This document shows, one piece after another, positions 8,004-15,388 of a stretch of DNA of 64,000 bases. A program made the translations under genes and the position numbers. This stretch comes from Oscillospiraceae bacterium (GTDB taxonomy: Bacteria > Bacillota_A > Clostridia > Oscillospirales > Oscillospiraceae): contig CADADE010000015.1 in the NCBI GenBank assembly GCA_902786615.1, positions 94,843 to 158,842 of the forward strand, in the 5' to 3' direction. Under the pieces are notes generated by a model, which worked only from the letters and a program-made list of their open reading frames with translations, was not told the DNA's origin and searched no databases. Position 1 is the first letter of the stretch; each line of letters begins with the position of its first letter.

Positions 8004-8808
8004 TTTCGCTCTCGTCCGTCTGCGCGTCCTTCCCTGCCTCCGGCTGCCAGGGCTCGGGGTTGAGGGTCAGGACCGGGGTATAAGGCTCGTCGGACACGAT
8101 GGGGCTTTCCACCGTGCTGACGGAGGCCGTCTGCACACTCGGCGCGGGGGCGGGCGCCGGAACCGGCCCGGCAGCGGGAGCGGGCGCCGCAGGAGCTTCG
8201 GCAGGCTGCGGCGCGGGGGCGGGCTGCGCCTCGGCGGGCTTGTCGACTTTACCGCGAATGGCCTTTTTGAGGCCCATGCCGATGCAGAAAAGCGCCGCCA
8301 GCATGCCGAGCAGGCTCATTTCCTGCATACCGGCCGCAAAGGTCACGGGGTTTTCGAGATTGCTGAGGGCGGGGATGTCTCTCATAATCAGCCGATACAG
8401 GAAGGGCAGGCCGAACACCGGAGGCAGCAGCCACTTGGTCTGGATCCAGCCAAACACCGTTGCCGTATAGAGGACCGCCGCCACCATGTAAAGCAGCACG
8501 TTCAGAACCAGGGGAACCCAGGAGGTATAGGTGCTCAGCGCTTTATACACAAAGAAGACCACACCGAGCAGTACGGGGATGAAGGACAGGAAGAAGCCCT
8601 TTCTCCCGAGAAACAGGATGCACAGCGTCAGCAGCACGCAGCAGACGATGGGCAGCAGCGTGAGCATGATATAGTTGACCCTGTCATTCCACATCCCCCA
8701 GCATCCGAAGAAGCGGAAAACGGCGGCGAGAAGCAGGAAAATCATGGCGCACTCTGCGAAAAAGCCGGTTTTGTCAATCCAAAACTTTATTTTTTCATTA
8801 TTTTTCAT
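7996..8808 (-). CDS. Polytopic membrane protein with Pro/Ala-rich C-terminal tail
   Basis: I do not recognise this family. Residues 1-190 carry about six hydrophobic helices (for example AECAMIFLLLAAVFRFF, IMLTLLPIVCCVLLTLCILFL, LLGMLAALFCIGMGL). Residues 195-240 are a low-complexity Pro/Ala/Gln tail (PAEAQPAPAPQPAEAPAAPA), followed by an acidic end with PYTPVLTLNPEPWQPE. The stop overlaps the start of the TPR-LRR gene, so the two are made together and may form a membrane complex. The short N-terminal KNNEKIKFWIDK and helix spacing suggest no cleavable signal peptide. Confidence 0.75.
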   Translation of the reverse strand: MKNNEKIKFWIDKTGFFAECAMIFLLLAAVFRFFGCWGMWNDRVNYIMLTLLPIVCCVLLTLCILFLGRKGFFLSFIPVLLGVVFFVYKALSTYTSWVPLVLNVLLYMVAAVLYTATVFGWIQTKWLLPPVFGLPFLYRLIMRDIPALSNLENPVTFAAGMQEMSLLGMLAALFCIGMGLKKAIRGKVDKPAEAQPAPAPQPAEAPAAPAPAAGPVPAPAPAPSVQTASVSTVESPIVSDEPYTPVLTLNPEPWQPEAGKDAQTDESENA

Positions 8809-8960
8809 AGGTTGATCCGCCTTTCAAATCGAGTCTTGCAATATATTATACCGATACAGTTTAAGATTGTATCACAGTTTTTCCGGATTCGCAAGTGCGC
8901 TTGCGCCCGTGAGCGCGCGCAAAGCCCGACGCCCCACGGAGGAGGGCAGGGCGGGCTATA

Positions 8961-8994
8961 AAGCATCGCGGCTCCGCACGGAGCCGCGATGCTT
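8961..8994 (-). terminator. Terminator of prsW-like gene
   Basis: A perfect 16-bp stem (8961-8976 with 8979-8994, loop CA) lies just past the stop of the PrsW-like gene and is followed on the minus strand by TATAGC. The T-tail is short, but the stem is very stable. Confidence 0.7.
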
Positions 8995-9003
8995 TGCTCT
9001 ATC

Positions 9004-9756
9004 TTACTTTTGTCCGTCCTTTTGCTCGTCGATTACCTGCAGGCCGAAGCGATGGTTCTGAATATACTCGTCGTTTGCGGCGACGTGCTTTGCCAGGCGA
9101 TAGGCCCGCACAAACATCAGCACCACGAAGGCGAGGAACACAAGGCTCATCCACTCGTTTCCGGCGCTTGCGGCAAAGTCATAGAAGCCGTGCAGCGCCG
9201 CCGGAAGCAGCAGGGCGCGCCTGCGCATGCGCTTTGAGCCGTCCCAGTCCTGTACTGCCGCGCGGCGTTTGGCCATGCCGTACCACGCGCCCATAAACAC
9301 GCCGAAGCAGGCGTGGCCGGGGATCGCCGTCACCGCGCGGATCAGGGCGGTGGAAAAGCCGAACATCGCCACATAGCGGATGTTCTCCCACAGGGCAAAG
9401 CCCAGCGAGACGAACACGCCGTACACCACCCCGTCAAACAGGCAGTTGAACTCCGGTTCCCGCCAGGTGCGGTGCTTGAGCAGAAAATACTTGGCCCCCT
9501 CCTCCGCAAAGGCGACCACGCCGAAATAGAGCAGGATATCGTACAGCAATCCCCCCTCCGGGAAAAGGCTGTTCAGAATGCTCAGCCCGGCCCACTCCGC
9601 GAGGGAGGCGAAGGCCGTCGCCAGAACGCCGAACAGCACCAGCGAGGCCAGCAGGCGCGGACTCTCCTTTTCGAGCCGGTCCAGCTTTTCCACCTGTATC
9701 AGCAGGTAGATCGCGGGGATCACCGCCGCGGCGAGCAGAATGGGATTGAATGTCAT
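9004..9756 (-). CDS. PrsW-family glutamic-type intramembrane protease
   Basis: PrsW proteases cleave membrane proteins such as anti-sigma factors within the lipid bilayer. The conserved EExxK motif is present as FAEEGAKYFLL, followed by the PGHACFGVFMGAWYG helix (second conserved block) and a late HGFYDF motif, which together match the family. About eight hydrophobic helices span residues 5-225. The ATG at 9756 is chosen because the upstream ATG (9768) overlaps AAAGG and could not use it. No anti-sigma factor gene lies adjacent, so the substrate cannot be predicted. A second PrsW-type gene lies at 47979-48740. Confidence 0.85.
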   Translation of the reverse strand: MTFNPILLAAAVIPAIYLLIQVEKLDRLEKESPRLLASLVLFGVLATAFASLAEWAGLSILNSLFPEGGLLYDILLYFGVVAFAEEGAKYFLLKHRTWREPEFNCLFDGVVYGVFVSLGFALWENIRYVAMFGFSTALIRAVTAIPGHACFGVFMGAWYGMAKRRAAVQDWDGSKRMRRRALLLPAALHGFYDFAASAGNEWMSLVFLAFVVLMFVRAYRLAKHVAANDEYIQNHRFGLQVIDEQKDGQK

Positions 9757-9954
9757 GTCTCTTACCATCCTTTATGTTTATGCTGTGAACAGAATAGCAT
9801 TTTATGCGCCGCCGCGCAAGCCGGATTTGAAAAAACGCGCGCGGCGTTTTTTTCAGCACGGGCTTGTTTCCAAAATGTTGTTGCAAGTATCCATGATATT
9901 GTATAGTATTAAACTGGTTTTTGTAAAAATAAATCATGGGTATCGGCTTTAATC

Positions 9955-10087
9955 AGCTTCTAAGCTCCCTTTGTGAAAGGGAGCTGTCACAGCCGATCTC
10001 CCGCGAGGCTGTGACTGAGGGATCGGCCGAGCTGATCCCTCCGGCCTTCGGCCACCTCCCTTTTTCCAAAGGGAGGTCAGATTTGGG
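9955..10087. repeat. Modular palindromic repeat, copy A2
   Basis: In the 400-bp gap between the PrsW-like and DUF2971 genes, four hairpin modules follow one another: AGCTCCCTTTGTGAAAGGGAGCT, GTCACAGCC...GGCTGTGAC, GGCCTTCGGCC, and ACCTCCCTTT...AAAGGGAGGT. TGAGGGATC and GATCCCTC flank the middle. The same building blocks recur in copy A3 (17236-17392) and in part at 51975-52115. The remainder of the gap (9757-9950) shows no gene. Confidence 0.8.
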
Positions 10088-10162
10088 GCTTGCTGAGTTA
10101 AGCCGATATGCATGAAATAAATTAACACCTATTCGGTAGGCAAAGAAAACGAGGTACGAACA

Positions 10163-11080
10163 ATGTCTGATAATCTGGCGATGAATGTTCCCGAAAACTG
10201 GAAAGAACATATCCGTGACTGCTTTTTGTCCCTATTTCTGGGAACCCCGGAGGAGATAGGAAAGGCGAATGCGGAGCTGGACTATGCCTATCACTACTAC
10301 GCGCCGGCCCGCTTATACAAGTTCTTCGGTCCGGATCTGAAGCGGTTTGAATCGGTCAAGAACAACAAATTCTGGTACTGCGCGCCGAGCCGCTTCAACG
10401 ATCCCTACGACAGCGATTTTCCCGTGAATCAGGATCTGTTTTTCAACAGCCTGGTGAGACAGAAAACGCAGGAAAAGGGGATCCGCGTCGGCAGCACGGC
10501 CTGGAAGGAAATGCAGGCTGAAACCCCGAAGATCACAAAGCAGGTGCGCAAATCCCTGGACGAAATCCGACGGACGACCGCCATTACCTGCTTCACTGAA
10601 GACGACAATTCCCAGCTTATGTGGACGCATTATGCGTATGACCACCGCGGGATCAGCGTGGCATACGATATCATGAAGATTTATTCCGAGCTCAAGATCT
10701 GCCCGGTTCCGGTCGTTTATTCCAAGGACAGGGTCTGCCTGACCTCGATCGACCTGAACGACGTGGAGACAAGCTCGCTGTCCTTCCTGGTCAGCAGTCT
10801 GACCTCCAAATCGCCGGAATACAGCTACGAGACCGAATGGCGCCTCATCCAGAACGAGAGCCTCTACGGTTCAGACTGGGACGCGAAAAAGGGCGGCGGA
10901 CTGCTCCCCGCTGTCAAGCCGGCCGCGATCACCTTCGGCTGCGCGGTCGACAGAAACGGCGAGTTTGCGCAGGCAGTCGAAGCGTACTGCCGCGAGAACA
11001 GCGTCGATCTCTATAAAATGGAGAAGCACCCGACGGAATACAGGCTCATCAAGACGCCCGTGCTGACCTTTGAAGCATAA
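10163..11080 (+). CDS. DUF2971 domain protein
   Basis: The order LYKFFGPDLKRF (residues 50-61), FWYCAPSRFNDPYDSDF (residues 70-87), ITCFTEDDNSQLMWTHYAYDHRGISVAYD (central) and YETEWRLI (C-terminal third) is the DUF2971 signature. Family members are common near mobile elements and defence loci, but the biochemical role is unknown. The start ATG has GAGG 8 bases upstream. The gene stands alone, with a palindromic repeat upstream and an inverted-repeat element downstream, consistent with an acquired gene. No partner toxin or nuclease is adjacent. Confidence 0.85.
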   Translation: MSDNLAMNVPENWKEHIRDCFLSLFLGTPEEIGKANAELDYAYHYYAPARLYKFFGPDLKRFESVKNNKFWYCAPSRFNDPYDSDFPVNQDLFFNSLVRQKTQEKGIRVGSTAWKEMQAETPKITKQVRKSLDEIRRTTAITCFTEDDNSQLMWTHYAYDHRGISVAYDIMKIYSELKICPVPVVYSKDRVCLTSIDLNDVETSSLSFLVSSLTSKSPEYSYETEWRLIQNESLYGSDWDAKKGGGLLPAVKPAAITFGCAVDRNGEFAQAVEAYCRENSVDLYKMEKHPTEYRLIKTPVLTFEA

Positions 11081-11131
11081 GAACACGCTTGCGTCCTTCC
11101 TCCCGCTGTGATAGTATAAAGATATCCATAA

Positions 11132-11290
11132 GGCAACACCGCACAATACGCCTGCGGCATCTTCCGGTAAATTTGTGCCCTGATTTCGTCACTTTTTCTT
11201 GAGGTACACAAAGTACATCTGCAAAAAAGTGCCATCATCAGAACCCAAATTTTCTCGGAATCTGCTCTTGCCGCATTGTGCGGTATTGCC
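11132..11290. mobile_element. MITE-like inverted-repeat element, copy 1 (complete)
   Basis: This 159-bp element begins GGCAACACCGCACAAT and ends with the near-complement ATTGTGCGGTATTGCC (16-bp terminal inverted repeats, one mismatch). Inside, CACTTTTT (11190-11197) pairs with AAAAAGTG (to 11231) around a smaller TAC-ACAAA-GTA stem, so the whole unit can fold back on itself. It encodes no transposase. Copies 2 and 3 are at 44274-44421 and 48783-48949. Its right end is only 34 bases from the XRE start codon, so it must supply or interrupt that promoter. Confidence 0.85.
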
Positions 11291-11324
11291 ATAAACGAAA
11301 ATCCGGACGAAGGAGGAACCAAGT

Positions 11325-11852
11325 ATGGCAAATACCGTCGGCGCACTGATTAAAGAAGCGCGCGGCAGGGCAAAGCTCAGCCAGGAGGCGCTGGCCGGGC
11401 AGATCGAGGGTCTGAGCGCCGCCGATCTCGGCAAGGCCGAGCGCGGGGAGAAGGAGCTTTCCCAGAGCGTGCTGCGCCAGATCGCAAAGCTCACGGGCGT
11501 GACGCAGGCCTCACTGATAAACGCCGCAAAGGAGAGCGCTTACGGCCCCGCGAAAAAGACAACAGCCGCGGCGAAGAAAACCACAGCCGCAGCAAAGAAA
11601 ACGACAGCCGCAGCAAAGAAAACGACAGCCGCGGCAAAAAAGGCCGTGGAGCTCAGCGCCGCGGAGAAGAAGCTTGTCGAGCTCTACCGCGCCGCCGACA
11701 GCGACACAAAGAAGAAAGCCGTCGCCGTGCTCAAGGGCGAGCAGGCTGACGCCTCCGGCATCCTCGCGAATCTTCTCGGCGACCAGGCCGGAAACAGCGA
11801 TCTCATCGGCAGCATCATCGACACCGCCTTTGGCATGCTGGGAAAAAAGTAA
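11325..11852 (+). CDS. XRE-family HTH protein with histone-H1-like Lys/Ala repeat linker
   Basis: Residues 5-66 are a helix-turn-helix of the XRE/Cro type (LIKEARGRAKLSQEALAGQ, DLGKAERGEKELSQSVLRQIAKLTG). Residues 75-106 are four to five tandem AAKKTTA heptads, reminiscent of histone H1 or Hc1 tails that bind DNA through lysines. Residues 107-150 form a helical domain like that found C-terminal in other clostridial XRE proteins (ELSAAEKKLVELYRAADSDTKKKAV). The DNA under the heptads is an almost perfect 21-bp tandem repeat (11547-11640). ATG 11325 has GGAGGAA upstream. A role in transcription or nucleoid binding is inferred; the target is unknown. Confidence 0.8.
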   Translation: MANTVGALIKEARGRAKLSQEALAGQIEGLSAADLGKAERGEKELSQSVLRQIAKLTGVTQASLINAAKESAYGPAKKTTAAAKKTTAAAKKTTAAAKKTTAAAKKAVELSAAEKKLVELYRAADSDTKKKAVAVLKGEQADASGILANLLGDQAGNSDLIGSIIDTAFGMLGKK

Positions 11853-11862
11853 AAAAGATGAC

Positions 11863-11900
11863 GGGGGTTGTCTTGCTTCGAGACAGCCCCCTGCTTTTTT
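11863..11900. terminator. Bidirectional terminator
   Basis: Stem GGGGGTTGTCT (11863-11873) pairs with AGACAGCCCCC (11881-11891), with a T run at 11895-11900 on the plus strand and a complementary run past 11856 on the minus strand. It ends both the XRE gene and the small gene at 11906. Confidence 0.9.
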
Positions 11901-11905
11901 GTTCT

Positions 11906-12109
11906 TTATCCGAAATAGCGCCGGTAGAGGTTGAGAACATGCGGTTCCAGCTCCCGTCTGATGTCGACCTCATGATCCCGGACAACTCTGGCAATGACCT
12001 CCTTCTGACGGGCAAAGCCCGGAGTTTTTTGAAGTCCGTACTGAATATGGAGCCGGGCCAGCGTCTCAATCTCTTCGTTCAGATTGCGGATCACTGTCTG
12101 GCGTTCCAT
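11906..12109 (-). CDS. Small conserved-type protein of 67 residues, unknown
   Basis: The ORF starts behind a strong ribosome site (GGGAGGGAAAGC) and shares the terminator at 11863-11900, which supports it as a real gene. The product is helical and charged (NLNEEIETLARLHIQYGLQ, RQKEVIARVVRDHEVDIRRE) and ends LNLYRRYFG. No cysteine, membrane helix or known motif is seen. The 370 bases between it and the GH13 gene hold only the promoter annotated below and a short AGCCCTTCGGGCT hairpin near 12357. Confidence 0.6.
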   Translation of the reverse strand: MERQTVIRNLNEEIETLARLHIQYGLQKTPGFARQKEVIARVVRDHEVDIRRELEPHVLNLYRRYFG

Positions 12110-12408
12110 GCTTTCCCTCCCTGCTGTGTCGTTCCGACTGCCTTCCGTACCGTCGCGGCCCCCGGCCTTCCCCCTTCCCTTCCTTTCGCGCCCGTTTCGG
12201 CTGCCGCGGCGGGTTTTCTCTCATTCTGTTATTATTATAGCATGCGCCCCGTTTCCGTGACAACAGCGCATTTTGCCGAAAAAAGTTCCCTGATTCTGTC
12301 AGTTCTCACAGTACCACCAGTTTTTTAATTAAAATTATTGCTTTATCTTGCTCTCAGCCCTTCGGGCTCCGACCGCTGATTTTCTACGCCCGGGATTGGG
12401 GATTTTCA

Positions 12409-12437
12409 TTGACAGCATGCGCGATAGAGGATAGAAT
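12409..12437 (+). promoter_or_regulatory. SigA-type promoter of the sugar locus
   Basis: TTGACA (12409-12414), 17-base spacer, TAGAAT (12432-12437). It lies about 50 bases before the GH13 start and should drive GH13 and the HAD gene. Confidence 0.8.
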
Positions 12438-12483
12438 GAGAAAAAACGCCGAACAAATACACAACATATAATTGGAGGAGAGA

Positions 12484-14343
12484 ATGATGGACAAGCAGGA
12501 CTGGGCGCCGGAATTTCGCGCCCGCTTTGAGCGGCATGAGGAGGAGCTGCGCTGGCTCTTCATGGAGCTCTATCACGGCGATGAACAGGCATACGACTAC
12601 TTTGTGGACATGCTGCGGCGCATGTACGACAGCCGCAGCGAGGAGCTGCGCGCCATTGACCGCGCGCGGCAGGACGATCCCGACTGGTACAAGGGCAACA
12701 ACCTGGTGGGCATGCTCATGTATGTGGACTGCTTTGCCGGCACCCTGCAGGGCGTGCGGGAAAAGCTGGACTACATTCAGGACTGCGGCGTAAATTATCT
12801 GCACCTCATGCCCCTGCTGGAGAGCCCCGTGGGCCGCAGCGACGGCGGTTACGCCGTGTCGGACTTCCGTAAGGTACAGCCCTCTCTCGGCACGATGGAG
12901 GATCTGGCCGCCCTCGCCTCCGACTGCCACAGGCGCGGCGTCGCGGTCTGCCTCGACTTTGTCATGAACCACACGAGCGAGGATCACGAGTGGGCCCGCC
13001 GCGCCCGCGAGGGGGACGCGGCTTATCAGCAGCGCTACTTCTTCTACGACAACTGGGACATCCCCAACGAGTTTGAAAAGTACGTGCCGCAGGTCTTCCC
13101 CACCACCGCGCCCGGCAATTTCAGCTGGTGCCCGGAGGCCAACAAGGTCGTCATGACCACCTTCTACCCCTATCAGTGGGACCTCAATTACGCAAACCCC
13201 GTCGTCTTCAACGACATGACGGAAAACATGCTCTTCCTCTGCAACCAGGGCGTGGATATCATCCGCCTCGACGCGGTGCCCTATATCTGGAAGCAGCTCG
13301 GCACCAACTGCCGCAATCTCCCGCAGGTGCACTCGCTGGTGCGCATGATGCGCATGGTCTGCGAGATCGTCTGCCCCTCCTGCCTGCTGCTGGGCGAGGT
13401 CGTCATGGAGCCGAGCAAGGTGGTCCCCTACTTCGGCACGGTCGAAAAGCCGGAGTGCCATCTTCTGTATAACGTCACCACCATGGCCAGCACCTGGCAC
13501 ACCGTCGCCACCAAGGACGTGCGCCTCTTGCAGCACCAGCTCGGCCAGGTCTTTGCCCTGCCGCGCGAGTACACCTTCCTCAACTACCTGCGCTGCCACG
13601 ACGACATCGGCTGGGGTCTCGACTATGAGTTCCTGCGCCGCTTCGGAGCCGACGAGGCCGAGCACAAGCGCTTTTTGAACGACTATCTCACCGGCGCGTG
13701 GTGGGGCAGCCCCGCGAGAGGCGAGCTTTACAACAACGACCCGCGCCTGCGCGACGCGCGCCTTTGCGGCACCACCGCCTCGCTCTGCGGGCTTGAGGCC
13801 GGGCGCTATGAGCACAACCGCGGCAAGATCGACTGGGCCGCGCGCCTGGACGTGATGCTGCACGCCTACATGTTCACCTTGAGCGGTATCCCCGTCTTGT
13901 ACTCCGGGGACGAGATCGGTCAGCAGAACGACTACAGCTACCACGACGACCCCAACAAGTCCGCCGACAGCCGCTATCTGCACCGCGGCAAAATGAACTG
14001 GGACGCCGCCGAGAAGCGCTTCGACCCGGAGAGCGTCGAGGGTCGGCTCTTCTCCTCCATCACCTTCCTGGAAAAGCTGCGCGCGGCGCACCGCGTATTC
14101 ATGGCCGGGGCCGACACCTGGCTCCTGCTCACCGGGGACGACGGCGTGCTCGGCATCGGGCGCTATTACCAGGACGAAAAGCTCGCCGCGTTCTTCAACT
14201 TCTCCGAGGGCGAGCGCTGGGTCAACGTGAACACCCCGGGCGTCTTCCATGATCTGCTGACCGGTGAGGCCGTGGAAAACGGCGGCGTGCTGCTGCCCCC
14301 CGGCGGCTTTGCCTGGCTGATCTGCGACTTCTCCGCCGAATAA
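12484..14343 (+). CDS. Amylosucrase-like glycoside hydrolase (GH13, subfamily 4 type)
   Basis: Amylosucrase-type enzymes cleave sucrose and either hydrolyse it or transfer glucose to an alpha-1,4-glucan, releasing fructose. The GH13 motifs are intact: LDFVMNH (region I), IIRLDAVPYIWKQLGT (region II, nucleophile Asp263), LLLGEVVM (acid/base Glu305) and RCHDDIGW (transition-state stabiliser Asp373/374). The phrases IWKQLGTNCRNLPQ, HDDIGW and the SPARGELY/CGTTASLCGLE blocks are closer to amylosucrase than to other GH13 members, and 619 residues is its usual size. There is no signal peptide, so it acts in the cytoplasm. Start ATG 12484 (or 12487) follows GGAGG. It is 13 bases from the HAD gene and in a PTS/fructokinase locus. 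Activity could also be sucrose hydrolase or a related glucosidase. Confidence 0.85.
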   Translation: MMDKQDWAPEFRARFERHEEELRWLFMELYHGDEQAYDYFVDMLRRMYDSRSEELRAIDRARQDDPDWYKGNNLVGMLMYVDCFAGTLQGVREKLDYIQDCGVNYLHLMPLLESPVGRSDGGYAVSDFRKVQPSLGTMEDLAALASDCHRRGVAVCLDFVMNHTSEDHEWARRAREGDAAYQQRYFFYDNWDIPNEFEKYVPQVFPTTAPGNFSWCPEANKVVMTTFYPYQWDLNYANPVVFNDMTENMLFLCNQGVDIIRLDAVPYIWKQLGTNCRNLPQVHSLVRMMRMVCEIVCPSCLLLGEVVMEPSKVVPYFGTVEKPECHLLYNVTTMASTWHTVATKDVRLLQHQLGQVFALPREYTFLNYLRCHDDIGWGLDYEFLRRFGADEAEHKRFLNDYLTGAWWGSPARGELYNNDPRLRDARLCGTTASLCGLEAGRYEHNRGKIDWAARLDVMLHAYMFTLSGIPVLYSGDEIGQQNDYSYHDDPNKSADSRYLHRGKMNWDAAEKRFDPESVEGRLFSSITFLEKLRAAHRVFMAGADTWLLLTGDDGVLGIGRYYQDEKLAAFFNFSEGERWVNVNTPGVFHDLLTGEAVENGGVLLPPGGFAWLICDFSAE

Positions 14344-14356
14344 AGGAGCGCCGAAC

Positions 14357-15184
14357 ATGAACAAAAAGCTGATCTTTCTGGATATCGACGGCACGCTCAC
14401 TTCTCCGGGCAGCAACGTGCCGCCCGCAAGCGCGATGGAGGCCATCCACAAGGCCCGCGCCGCCGGACATAAGGTGTTTCTCTGCACCGGGCGCAACTAT
14501 GACATGCTCTCCCCTCTGCTCAAATACGGCTGCTTCGACGGCGCGGTGGCAAGCGGCGGCGGCTATGTCTTTATTGGGGACGAGGTTTTGTTCGACTGCC
14601 CCATGACGGACGAGCAGCGCGAAACCGCCATGCGGCTATTCAAGCAGACGGGCGTGTTCCGCACGGTGGAGGCCGTGGACGGCAGCTTCTGCGACGAGGG
14701 CATGGCGGAGTTTCTCAACGAGGTCTCCGGCGGCAACAGCGAGCTTGTGCGCTGGCGCAAGGCGCTGGAGGCCGATCTCGGCATGCGCCCCATGGCGGAG
14801 TACGACGGGCGACCCATTTATAAAGTGGTGTTCATGTGCCGCAGCGTCGACCAGCTCGCCCCGGCCATTGAGGCGCTGGAGAAGGAATTTTTCTTCGTCG
14901 TGCAGGACATGAACGGCGCGGACTGCTTAAACGGCGAAATCGTCAACCGCAAGTTCGACAAGGGCAAGGGCGTCGTGCGCGTGTGCGAGCGCCTAGGCTG
15001 CGACGTGGCCGACACCGTGGGCTTCGGCGACAGCATGAACGATCTGGAGATGATCGAGACCGTGGGCACGAGCGTCTGCATGGCAAACGGCAGCCCGAGG
15101 CTGCAGAAGATGAGCGATCTGGTCTGCCCCGCCGTGGACGAGGACGGCCTTGCCAAGGGCTTTGAGATACTGGGGCTTTATTGA
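14357..15184 (+). CDS. HAD-superfamily Cof-type phosphatase
   Basis: Cof-type HAD enzymes dephosphorylate sugar phosphates and related metabolites. Motif I FLDIDGTLTS (nucleophile Asp near residue 8), motif II FLCTGRN, motif III with NRKFDKGKGVV, and motif IV GFGDSMNDLEMI are all present, with a type IIB cap between. Length 275 residues fits the family. It sits 13 bases after the GH13 gene and before a terminator, so the two are one transcript. Given its neighbours I infer a sugar phosphate, possibly sucrose-6-phosphate, as substrate, but family members are promiscuous. Confidence 0.85.
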   Translation: MNKKLIFLDIDGTLTSPGSNVPPASAMEAIHKARAAGHKVFLCTGRNYDMLSPLLKYGCFDGAVASGGGYVFIGDEVLFDCPMTDEQRETAMRLFKQTGVFRTVEAVDGSFCDEGMAEFLNEVSGGNSELVRWRKALEADLGMRPMAEYDGRPIYKVVFMCRSVDQLAPAIEALEKEFFFVVQDMNGADCLNGEIVNRKFDKGKGVVRVCERLGCDVADTVGFGDSMNDLEMIETVGTSVCMANGSPRLQKMSDLVCPAVDEDGLAKGFEILGLY

Positions 15185-15196
15185 CACGGTTTTCCT

Positions 15197-15230
15197 TATG
15201 CCTTTCCCCTCCGGGAAAGGCATATTTTTT
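15197..15230 (+). terminator. Terminator after the HAD gene
   Basis: A 12-bp perfect stem (15197-15208 with 15213-15224, loop CTCC) is followed by TTTTTT. It separates the GH13-HAD transcript from the PTS transcript. Confidence 0.92.
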
Positions 15231-15285
15231 CGTCAAACCCACCAAAAATGAAGCCTGTTTTTTTACTAAGCATTTTTGATATTTC

Positions 15286-15314
15286 TTGCCTTTGTTATTT
15301 TTTTGCTGTATGAT
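15286..15314 (+). promoter_or_regulatory. Promoter of the PTS permease gene
   Basis: TTGCCT (15286-15291), 17-base spacer, TATGAT (15309-15314), about 75 bases before the start codon. The leader between is long enough for antitermination control, but I cannot identify a clear RAT site. Confidence 0.6.
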
Positions 15315-15388
15315 ACTTGATAGAATTTGGTTTTCCGTCAAGAAGCCAAAGCACACTGGATCATCAGGAGAAAAGGAGAAGACTATTT

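Noticed and set aside
11547..11640. 21-bp repeats considered as a regulatory iteron array
   Set aside because: They are in frame within the XRE gene and encode Lys/Ala heptads.
12406..14496. Long minus-strand open frame across the GH13 gene
   Set aside because: It is the antisense shadow of a GC-rich gene: Val/Ala/His/Gly-rich, no motif, no ribosome site, and the plus-strand frame has full GH13 motifs.
15315..15388. Ribonucleic antiterminator site before the PTS gene
   Set aside because: No clear RAT palindrome with overlapping terminator could be drawn.
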